From Willaertia magna (Eukaryota > Heterolobosea > Eutetramitea > Acrasida > Naegleriidae): a DNA stretch of 18,361 nt. This document shows, one piece after another, positions 8,301-15,459 of this stretch. Numbering within the stretch: position 1 is the stretch's first letter; the number at the start of each line of letters is the position of its first letter. The notes beneath the pieces are model-generated. The model was given only the letters and a program-made list of their open reading frames with translations, was not told the DNA's origin and made no database searches. A program made the position numbers and the translations under genes. The stretch covers positions 1-18,361 of the forward strand of contig CADWAF010002535.1 of the NCBI GenBank assembly GCA_902984215.1, written 5' to 3'.

Positions 8301-9381
8301 TTAATTCCAATAACTCTTGTTGTTCTTTGGTAAACAAAAGTATTGGTTTACCTTCTTTATTAATTGTCATGTAGATGGACTCATTAAGTTTTGGAATGAT
8401 ATTTTCCTTAATATGAAGAAACCATTTTAATGACTTATTATCAAGTAAGATTTGTTTTTGTTGTTCTGTTGTCCTACTTTTCTCTCCTTTTTCTTCTTCA
8501 TTTTCTCCTTCCACTTCTTCTTTTTTATTATTGTACATTTGTAATTCTTGTTGTTGCAAGAGATGACATTGCCAATAAGCAAATAAAGCGAAATGGTATT
8601 CACCAGCCTTTTCTAAACATTCTCCAATTATTTTGTAATGGTCAATTGAAATACTTCCCGTTAAATACATGTATTGACTATATGCCCTAAAAGCATTTAT
8701 ATATTCTTCTTTTTTTAAATAATTTTCATATAAATGATAATAAATATTTGAATCAAATGTTGGATAGAATTGAATTGCCAATTCATTCAAACGAATAGAA
8801 TAATCAAGTAAATGATAGTGTTCAAATATTTCCATCATTGTTTTAAATTCTTGAATTGTTTGTTCCTTGTTGTAATTTGACATTTCTTCATTCTCTTCTG
8901 TATTTATTTTCTTTTTAATTAATTTATTTACAAAATAATCTAATGCTAATCTAAAAGCAAAATCATTTCTTTTCTTATCTAAACATCTTTTCACAAAATG
9001 TAACCTTAATTCAAAATCTAAAGGATTTAATTGAAATTGTTGATATAATAATTCATTATTTGATTTTTCATCTAATAATCCTCCTTCCATTAAATTATTT
9101 TGTAAACTTTCTAGACCTTGTAAATTATTTGGAAATAAATGTCTATAAATTATAAAACAACGATTTGCTTCTTTTCTTTTACCAATCTTTTCATAGCATT
9201 TTCCATAAGGTAAAATTAATTTATAGTTTATTAAAATTAGTGAATGATATCTTCCAATTAAGGTTATATTTTCTTCTTCCAATTCTAATAATTGATTAGC
9301 TATTGATTCTAAATAAATATTTCTTATTTTCTTTTTATTACCAAATACTTTGACGTTTTTGTCATCTCTTTCGGAAAGCAT
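8278..9381 (-). CDS. TPR-like helical-repeat protein, function unknown
   Basis: 367 residues in one exon, ATG at 9381, stop TAA at 8278-8280. The sequence is made of amphipathic helix pairs with Tyr/Leu/Ala spacing like tetratricopeptide units. Examples are LPYGKCYEKIGKRKEANRCF (about 54-73), SIRLNELAIQFYPTFDS, IYYHLYENYLKKEEYINAF and IGECLEKAGEYHFALFAYW. Between about 290 and 310 lies a charged insert (EEVEGENEEEKGEKSR). No signal peptide or membrane segment. I do not recognise the family; the repeats suggest a protein-protein scaffold. Its start region shares a 168-bp divergent interval with SNRNP27, and its stop lies inside the last codons of the LRMDA-like gene. Confidence 0.7.
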   Translation of the reverse strand: MLSERDDKNVKVFGNKKKIRNIYLESIANQLLELEEENITLIGRYHSLILINYKLILPYGKCYEKIGKRKEANRCFIIYRHLFPNNLQGLESLQNNLMEGGLLDEKSNNELLYQQFQLNPLDFELRLHFVKRCLDKKRNDFAFRLALDYFVNKLIKKKINTEENEEMSNYNKEQTIQEFKTMMEIFEHYHLLDYSIRLNELAIQFYPTFDSNIYYHLYENYLKKEEYINAFRAYSQYMYLTGSISIDHYKIIGECLEKAGEYHFALFAYWQCHLLQQQELQMYNNKKEEVEGENEEEKGEKSRTTEQQKQILLDNKSLKWFLHIKENIIPKLNESIYMTINKEGKPILLFTKEQQELLELIIKHHFQ

Positions 9382-9462
9382 TATTTTTTCACACTAACAT
9401 TAAAATATGTTTGTTTATTTTTTATATTTTTTTATAATTTTTATTTAAAAAATAAATATTCA

Positions 9463-9495
9463 TTTCATGAAACACAATTACAAAAACTTTTGTAA
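9463..9495. promoter_or_regulatory. Two adjacent dyads in the TPR-like/SNRNP27 divergent promoter
   Basis: TTTCATGAAA at 9463-9472 is a perfect 10-bp palindrome. Five bases on, 9478-9495 is TTACAAAA-ac-TTTTGTAA, with perfect 8-bp arms around two bases. Both lie inside the 168-bp interval between the start codons of the - strand TPR-like gene and + strand SNRNP27. They may be factor-binding sites; chance is a real alternative in such AT-rich DNA. Confidence 0.35.
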
Positions 9496-9549
9496 AGAAA
9501 GTTATTAACATCAATTGAACCCGCATTAAAAATATAAATTAAATAAAAA

Positions 9550-10230
9550 ATGCCAAGAGAAGATTATAATTATAAAAGAAGAAATGATGATGGAAAACAA
9601 AGAGATAACTATAAACAAGGTAGAGATTATCGGGATAGTGGAAATAGATCATCATCTTCTAGATATGAACCTTATCCAAGCCACAATTCAAATAGAAGAG
9701 ATAACTATCATAAAAGTGATTATTTAGAAGAAAAAGATAATAGAAGAAACTATAGAAGAGACGATAGAGAATATAAAGATGATAGATATAAAGATAGATA
9801 TAACAATGATCGTTATAACGATTCTTACAGAAATGTTGACAAAAATAACTATAGAAGAGAAGATAATAATAAACGAGTAGATTCTGAATTATATTCCACT
9901 AGAGAAAGAGACACATCAAAATACGGAAAAGCAACTACAAATAAACAAGAAGAAAATAATAATACTGCGAAACAAGAAAATAAATCAACAACAACTACAA
10001 GTAATAATAATCCAAGTGAAACGACAGAAGAAGTAGATGAAAATGTGTTATTAATGCAACAATTAGGATTACCTGTTTCTTTTGATACAACTCATGGAAA
10101 GCATGTGAAGGGAAAAGCTAATAATCTTTATGGTGTTAAAATTATTCATCAACGTAAAGTAAGGCAAGTAATGAACTTGAAAGATAAACCTACTCATAAT
10201 AATGCTCCTAGACCTCCTACTTCTATATAA
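9550..10230 (+). CDS. SNRNP27: U4/U6.U5 tri-snRNP 27 kDa protein
   Basis: 226 residues, one exon, ATG at 9550. Residues 1-125 are an Arg/Asp/Tyr-rich, RS-like domain (repeats of DRYKD, NYRRED, DRYND). Residues 126-162 are an Asn/Thr/Glu linker. Residues 163-210 match the conserved C-terminal domain of SNRNP27: VLLMQQLGL, SFDTTHGKHVKGKA, then GVKIIHQRKVRQVMN. The human protein has similar elements (FDTTKGKxVxG, KRxYRQYMN). It belongs to the U4/U6.U5 tri-snRNP and helps position the 5' splice site during spliceosome activation. Met208 aligns with human Met141, where a worm mutation alters 5' splice-site choice. The normally invariant GGFNRPL tail after it is missing and replaced by LKDKPTHNNAPRPPTSI. 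The window's short introns show that the host uses a spliceosome. Confidence 0.85.
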   Translation: MPREDYNYKRRNDDGKQRDNYKQGRDYRDSGNRSSSSRYEPYPSHNSNRRDNYHKSDYLEEKDNRRNYRRDDREYKDDRYKDRYNNDRYNDSYRNVDKNNYRREDNNKRVDSELYSTRERDTSKYGKATTNKQEENNNTAKQENKSTTTTSNNNPSETTEEVDENVLLMQQLGLPVSFDTTHGKHVKGKANNLYGVKIIHQRKVRQVMNLKDKPTHNNAPRPPTSI

Positions 10231-10312
10231 TTTTAATCAAATCCTTTGATGCATTCCTAATTGTACTTTTATTACTATTATTATTAAAAACATACTAAGC
10301 CTTCGTAGAAAG

Positions 10313-10340
10313 ACGTTCTTCTCTCCTAAATAGTGAACGT
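10313..10340. repeat. Inverted repeat ACGTTC...GAACGT upstream of hyccin
   Basis: Perfect 6-bp arms at 10313-10318 and 10335-10340 flank 16 bases, in the least AT-rich part of the 170-bp gap between the SNRNP27 stop and the hyccin-like ATG. It may be a factor site or an RNA hairpin in the SNRNP27 3' UTR or hyccin leader; nothing decides between them. Confidence 0.25.
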
Positions 10341-10400
10341 TGATAATCATTATTTACAATCAAATAATAATTAAATTAGAAAATAAAAAATAAAAAAAAA

Positions 10401-11816
10401 ATGCTTTCAAATCAACAAGATAGTGTTGTGAATATTGAAGAAGGGATAAAAGCGTTAGCCGATAAATATGAATTAATACAGGAATTACAACAACAAGAAA
10501 CAACTATTAATATAGAAAATCAATTTTCTGAAATTATTAAAAAAATTCTTTCAACACCAACTACCGGTATTCAAATAAATGAACTTTTAATTTCAATATT
10601 TCAAACAAATGAAATTAATGAAAATCAAGTAAAAATGATTGAAAGATATTTAATGGTTGCTTATCATCTTTATAGTAGAGATGAATTACCTTCTTTCTTT
10701 CAGTTAATATTAATTGAACATATTCCAACATTTCTTTTTATTTATTTTACAACAAAACCATTATTATCTAAACTTTCAAAATTACAAAAGATATTTATTT
10801 CTGTTATTGAATCTATATTAATTTTAATTTATCATACTGAATCAATTTATAGAAAGGAATTACCTGAAAAGGATAAAACTTTTAAATTTATTTTGACCTC
10901 TACGCAAGGGTTAAATATTCCATTTTTAGAGGAATCTAAAAATATTCCTTCTTCATCTATTCCAAATATAACAATGAGTTCATCCTCTACTTCATTAGAT
11001 GATTATAATTATGAATATAGTAAAAGTTTTAGACCAAATTTAATTCGATCGGAATTAGATAAAAATCAAGAAAGTCTTTCACCTTTATATATTAAGGATT
11101 TCGAACAGATCTTACCAATTACTTCAGAAGTAAATCAAACTGTATTAGTTATTGTATGTCAAGTATTTCATCGTAGAATTAAGGAGATTTCATTAGAAAG
11201 TAAATTAAATTTTGTAAGAGTAATTAATAGATTAGTTACTCAGAAGATTCCATTTAGAATTCCAACAATAGATGATGTTGAGATTATTAAACAACAAAAT
11301 GAAGAAGCAAAGAAAATTATGGAAGAAAGTTTAAAAATTATTAGAGAAGATAATGTAAATGAAAATTTAACTGAAGTTAGTGAAAAAGATATTGAAATTG
11401 AATTAAAAAGAAAAAAGAAATTTTTTTATCATGAACAATTAACTCAATTAGATTTACTTCTTTTATATTTAGAAGAAATTGGTGATGAATTAGATGTTGG
11501 TGTAAAAAAAGATGGTAAAAAAGATTTATTAAGTAAGGCAAGAATTTTATTACCTCTACCTATAGTAGATGAATTAATACCTATTTTACAACATTGTTGT
11601 ATGAATTTAGAAAATTATCAGAATGTCCCTGTCAGTAATCAATCTACCTTAATGAAAGATTTATTCCTTGTATCAAAGAATGATTTAGATTTTAAGAAAA
11701 TGATAGAATCTACTTTACTAGAAACACTCTATGCATTGTATATGAGAGTCAACTATGATTATTTAGATTCAATTGCAATTGTTAGAATTAGAAACTTATT
11801 AAGTGCAATGAAATAA
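10401..11816 (+). CDS. Hyccin (FAM126)-like protein
   Basis: 471 residues, one exon, ATG after a long A-run. Hyccin, with TTC7 and EFR3, holds phosphatidylinositol 4-kinase III-alpha at the plasma membrane, supporting PI4P synthesis. The helical N-terminal domain fits the family. It shows an AYHLYSRDELPSFFQLILIEH-like helix (about 87-107), then SVIESILILIYHTE followed by a beta segment with TFKFILTS (hyccin: IYN-E, then LSFxIPSL). PLYIKDFEQILPI and VLVIVCQVFHRRIKEISLESK (near 230-270) correspond to the hyccin helices that precede a conserved Lys/Phe-rich stretch. A Ser-rich loop (about 183-200) and a charged insert KKIMEESLKIIRED break the domain. Length is close to human FAM126A (521). It has no membrane segment. 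The stop faces the CABLES stop at 10 bp. Confidence 0.75.
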   Translation: MLSNQQDSVVNIEEGIKALADKYELIQELQQQETTINIENQFSEIIKKILSTPTTGIQINELLISIFQTNEINENQVKMIERYLMVAYHLYSRDELPSFFQLILIEHIPTFLFIYFTTKPLLSKLSKLQKIFISVIESILILIYHTESIYRKELPEKDKTFKFILTSTQGLNIPFLEESKNIPSSSIPNITMSSSSTSLDDYNYEYSKSFRPNLIRSELDKNQESLSPLYIKDFEQILPITSEVNQTVLVIVCQVFHRRIKEISLESKLNFVRVINRLVTQKIPFRIPTIDDVEIIKQQNEEAKKIMEESLKIIREDNVNENLTEVSEKDIEIELKRKKKFFYHEQLTQLDLLLLYLEEIGDELDVGVKKDGKKDLLSKARILLPLPIVDELIPILQHCCMNLENYQNVPVSNQSTLMKDLFLVSKNDLDFKKMIESTLLETLYALYMRVNYDYLDSIAIVRIRNLLSAMK

Positions 11817-11826
11817 AATAATTTAT

Positions 11827-13587
11827 TTACAAACTAATTTTTGGAGATGAAGGGGAATAGAGGGAAGTATTACTGTTAATATATCTAGTATATTGTACAT
11901 TATCTTGTTCATCACTCATCAATCTCTGTAAATGTGGTTGAATATCTTTTAAAGATGGTATTAGATCAAAGTGCAAACCCTCAGACATAATAAATAATTC
12001 GATTGGCAAAAATTTTTTACGACTCACTTCAAAAGCACTTTCAATTTCATCTAATAATTGACTCATTAGTACTTTTCTTTCTTCTGCTGGGGAATCTATA
12101 GAAACTTTAAATGCAATCAATAAACAAACAGCTGCAATTCTTTTTCTATTTTGTTTGTTAACAAAATTCTTTAAAATTAATTTCTCTAAATAAACACAGG
12201 CAACTGCAACAATTGATAATTCGTCAACTTTAGATCTAGTTATTGCTTTAACCATTCTTCTCTTTAATTTTCTAATTTTAGATAATGTTAATAAACAATC
12301 TTCATGTTGTTGTCTAAACTGTTCATTTAAATCTTTCTTTAAAGCCTTAGACTTAAGAAATGGAATGGTTGAAGTAACTAAACCTGGTAAAGTCATAACC
12401 TTTCTTTTACTTGCAGTTCTAATATTTGGATCATCTAAATATAAAGGATCATAATTATCTTCAGTTTTATCTAAAATAAATGGTCTATAACTTTGAGGCT
12501 TTTTATTAGCAATAAAAGTATTTTCAAGTTCTAATTGATGTTTAATTAACTCTTCAGTTGAAAGAGGGGATTCACTTTGTGCTGCATTAGTAGTAATAGG
12601 TACAACAACAGAGTTTGTTGATTCATGATGAGCAAAATTAGTTGTTGTTGTATTTACAAATGTTGTATCACCAACTGGACTGACACTATTGTTATTATTC
12701 AACAGAATACCACCAGTACTGGTATTATTTACGGTATTTGGTGAAGCCTTTCTGGCGGGCTTTATAAAAGAGCATAATGCAAAAGGTACAGTACTCTTCT
12801 TATCAAATAAATTTAATCTACGTATATAGTCATCATCTGCTTCTTCAATACAACTAGAATCAGACGATGTTGAAGTAGATGGATTGGATGATGTATTATC
12901 AACAGTTTCTACATCATATATTTCTTGTAAATTATTAATTGGTTTCAAATGTCTTGGTAAATGGGGATTGCCTTGTTTCTTTCTTTTATCATATGGTAAT
13001 TGATAATGAATTAAATTATTATTAGCTAGTACACCTGTTGGATGTACCCTTTCCTTATTATTTAATGAATAATGAACACTTCTCTTCGGAGAGATGTTCT
13101 TACCACCTTGAACAAAGCAAGCATTTGAATCCAATTGAATAGACGGCGGTGCACTAATAGGAGTACCTAATTGCTGATTAGCAACTAAATCAGTTGAGTT
13201 AACAGTTGTTGCACTGCTAGCTTTACTATTATTGGTATTCGTACCCATAGGAATATTAGATAAAAAATCTAAAGCCTTTTCCTTTGTTCTTTCATGTTGT
13301 CTTCTTTTATCATTTGTGTTTCTATGATGATGATGACGAGAATGATGATTACTATGATGATTGTTGTTTTGAACATGATGATGATTAGAATGATTTTGTT
13401 TGTTAAGATGATGGTTATTATTTCCTGAATGGTTATTATTGTTGGATATAGCAACTGGTGTTTTATTATTTGAAGGAATGTTGACTGTTAAATCTCTCTT
13501 TCTAAAGTTTGAGTTACCATCTTCTCTATGTTCTGTTGGAATGTTATTTAAAAAGTTCAAGGCAATCTTCTTTTTTCTATTATCCAT
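11827..13587 (-). CDS. CABLES-like cyclin-box protein
   Basis: From the first ATG (13587) this gives 586 residues. Residues about 380-562 match CABLES1/2 (CDK5 and ABL1 enzyme substrate). The order is YDPLYLDDPN, a KRKVMTLPGLVTS segment, ALKKDLNEQFR and TLSKIRKLKRRM. The cyclin-like fold follows, with VAVACVYLEKLILKNFVNKQNRK, AAVCLLIAFKVS and HFDLIPSLKDIQPHLQRL. CABLES proteins link CDKs to kinases and restrain the cell cycle. The N-terminal half is Asn/His-rich and disordered, with two copies of a motif like ALxFLxNIP (residues 3-17 and 101-115). The frame stays open upstream to 13815, just after a TAG, and begins with TTG at 13791 but has no ATG. Either translation starts at 13587 or an upstream exon is spliced in; TTTTTAG just before 13815 could be the acceptor. 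Confidence 0.85.
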   Translation of the reverse strand: MDNRKKKIALNFLNNIPTEHREDGNSNFRKRDLTVNIPSNNKTPVAISNNNNHSGNNNHHLNKQNHSNHHHVQNNNHHSNHHSRHHHHRNTNDKRRQHERTKEKALDFLSNIPMGTNTNNSKASSATTVNSTDLVANQQLGTPISAPPSIQLDSNACFVQGGKNISPKRSVHYSLNNKERVHPTGVLANNNLIHYQLPYDKRKKQGNPHLPRHLKPINNLQEIYDVETVDNTSSNPSTSTSSDSSCIEEADDDYIRRLNLFDKKSTVPFALCSFIKPARKASPNTVNNTSTGGILLNNNNSVSPVGDTTFVNTTTTNFAHHESTNSVVVPITTNAAQSESPLSTEELIKHQLELENTFIANKKPQSYRPFILDKTEDNYDPLYLDDPNIRTASKRKVMTLPGLVTSTIPFLKSKALKKDLNEQFRQQHEDCLLTLSKIRKLKRRMVKAITRSKVDELSIVAVACVYLEKLILKNFVNKQNRKRIAAVCLLIAFKVSIDSPAEERKVLMSQLLDEIESAFEVSRKKFLPIELFIMSEGLHFDLIPSLKDIQPHLQRLMSDEQDNVQYTRYINSNTSLYSPSSPKISL

Positions 13588-13815
13588 ACTTATACGTTTA
13601 CCTTTTGTATTGTTATTTGTGTTGTTAGTATTATTATTAGGATGGTTGTTATTGTTGGGGTTACTATTAGCGGGTTCAGAGTCCTGCGACCCTAAACCGT
13701 CATCACATTCTGTGCAGTTTGTACTGGATGCTCCAGAAGCTTTAGATGCGACATTAGACGCATTGTTGGACAACAGAATTACTTCTGACAACTTTGATTT
13801 ATTAATAAAAGAGTG
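13588..13815 (-). other. In-frame open extension upstream of the CABLES ATG
   Basis: This stretch is open in the CABLES frame for 76 codons and encodes low-complexity protein-like sequence (ASNVASKASGASS, then Asn/Thr runs), but contains no ATG in frame. On the - strand it is preceded by a pyrimidine-rich run ending TTTTTAG. It may be a real first coding part reached by splicing, or an unusually open 5' leader. An out-of-frame ATG near 13769 opens a short upstream frame of about 23 codons. Confidence 0.5.
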
Positions 13816-14055
13816 CTAAAAAGCGGAAAGATTTGTGTGGGAGAGAGATGAGAAGTTTAATGTACTTCAATGTAGCAATAGTGAAATTTTTTTCTTTGAA
13901 GGTTTCTGCTTATATAGATTTTATAAATTTTTATAAAAAAAACTTTTGTTTTTTTTTTAAAAAAAAACTATAGAACTACTAAGAATATAAAGTAATTATA
14001 TTAAAAGAACTAAAGATAATATTAATAAAGTTTATAATACATTTTGTGAAAATGA
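13816..14055. promoter_or_regulatory. CABLES upstream region with a TATA-like site
   Basis: No gene seen. On the - strand, TATATAAG at 13916-13909 is a good TATA box about 95 bp before the open CABLES frame. A purine-rich run on the + strand (gggagagagatgagaag) is a pyrimidine tract on the - strand, as expected before a splice acceptor. Beyond 13930 there are A- and T-runs (13938-13970) and then plain AT-rich DNA. Confidence 0.35.
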
Positions 14056-15073
14056 TTTATAGAAAATATAATTGATAGAATAACAAATATTATTATATTT
14101 AATAGAATTACATATTTTAATTGGTCAAAAGTAAGTAATTTATTATTATAATTAATTAAATTTAATTAATTATATAGCAAATACATATTGATTTTTTACA
14201 TAATGTTTTAGAAGGTATTTGTAAAAAATTGATTAAAAGTATATATAATAATAAATTAAATAATTTAACAAAAATTAAAATATTAAATTTAGACATACCT
14301 GAATTTTTTTGTAAACAATTAAGACCATTAAATTGTTATCTAAATTATAAAATAAGTAATCTTAATATTATTGTTAATTATTTTTAAGTTATAGAATGGT
14401 ATTTATTTTTTTATATTATATTGAAATTTTTAAAAACATTATTATAGATGATCAATATAAAGTTTTTAATATGATAAGTAAATTTATAAATAATATTATG
14501 AAACCATTAAAAAAAGAAGATTTATTTACTTTAAAAGAAAATTTATTTTTAATAATAAAAACTATAAAAAATAGTTTTCTTAATTGTGAATCTTTAATTA
14601 TTTTAATAACACATAATTTATTACATTTTGTAACATAAGTAATAATTATTATAATTATTTACTTTTTTTAAAAACAAATTAATAGATTGGGTCTTGTTTA
14701 TTATGGAAATGGATTTTATATAGAAGATATTATTGAAAAATTATTGAAACCAATGAAAGAAGGAGGAGGTTATAGAATAGAAAATAAAATTGTTGAAAAT
14801 TGGAATTTATTAAAATTTATTGGTCCAAATTTTAAAATTAGAAAGGAATTATATTATTTTAGAAATAATAAATATGTTTATAAATCATTAATTCTTATTT
14901 TTTTTAAAATAATATCCATAGATAATTTTGTAATTAACAGAATTAAATGTGATATAAATGGAAATAATTTAGAGATATAGATAAGTGATTTTAATAAATA
15001 TGAATTATTATCTTGTTTAATGATTTTAGATAAATTAAAATCAATTAATATAATGGATAAATATTTATTGTAA
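14056..15073 (+). pseudogene. Decayed multi-exon gene, weak LRR character
   Basis: Extremely AT-rich but protein-like in pieces. An open stretch from 14056 ends at 14130, where a clean 47-nt GTAAGT...ATATAG intron (14131-14177) joins phase 0 to 14178-14387. That part contains LTKIKILNLDIPEFF, which resembles an LRR. The frame then shifts: 14381-14638 continues in another frame to TAA. A 47-nt intron-like GTAATA...AATAG (14639-14685) follows, then 14687-14980 (YYGNGFYIEDIIEKLLKPMK...) ends at TAG. The same frame resumes directly after that TAG with ISDFNKYELLSCLMILDKL and closes at TAA (15071-15073). A frameshift, stops and an in-frame TAG together argue for a dead gene. I recognise no family. 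Confidence 0.5.
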
Positions 15074-15459
15074 TTTATATTTGATATTAGAAATTATAAA
15101 TAAATAAAAATAAATATATTTTTATTTTTTCTATAAAATACATATTATTTTTAATGAAACAAACCGTATTATTATTTTTGAAATGTATTTAAATAGTTTG
15201 ACGTAGTTTATTTATCTAAGATCGTATTTTACAATGTAATTTAAGAAATTAGATGAGTAAACACGTATTTTTGTCTTCACAAATGCGAAATACAAGTCTG
15301 TTTTTAGTCATTTGGGACAGGAACAAGTTTTTTCAGAAATCTGTTTTTATTGTTTTTGAAAATGCTTGATAGAACATTTATAACATTTTAATTCAAAATT
15401 TTTCTTTAGTACAACTTTTAAAGGAATAGCAAAAGTGAAATTTGTATAAATAAGAAACT
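15074..15459. other. Intergenic stretch without a recognisable gene
   Basis: 386 bases between the decayed gene and the 3' end of the Gln-rich gene. It holds an AT-only hairpin-capable repeat (15102-15111 against 15118-15127, 10-bp arms) and a small dyad TTACA-a-TGTAA at 15229-15239. The less AT-rich part, 15220-15340, has no open frame of note. It probably contains the 3' UTR of the - strand gene. Confidence 0.4.

Noticed and set aside
8430..8690. Very hydrophobic + strand open frame that looks like a membrane protein
   Set aside because: It is the antisense of the charged and helical coding sequence of the TPR-like gene; Glu/Lys codons read backwards give Phe/Leu.
13269..13454. Ile-rich - strand frame
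   Set aside because: Shifted-frame reading of the Asn/His repeats of CABLES, with no features of its own.
13439..13819. Hydrophobic + strand frame with Leu/Val runs
   Set aside because: Antisense of Asn/Ser codon runs at the CABLES N-terminus.
14978..14980. TAG read-through or a non-standard code, because coding-like sequence continues after the TAG
   Set aside because: TAG ends the intact beta-helix gene in this window, and the surrounding gene has other breaks, so decay explains it better.
15102..15127. 10-bp-arm inverted repeat like a bacterial terminator
   Set aside because: A/T-only arms in a eukaryotic AT-rich spacer form easily by chance, and factor-independent terminators are not expected here.
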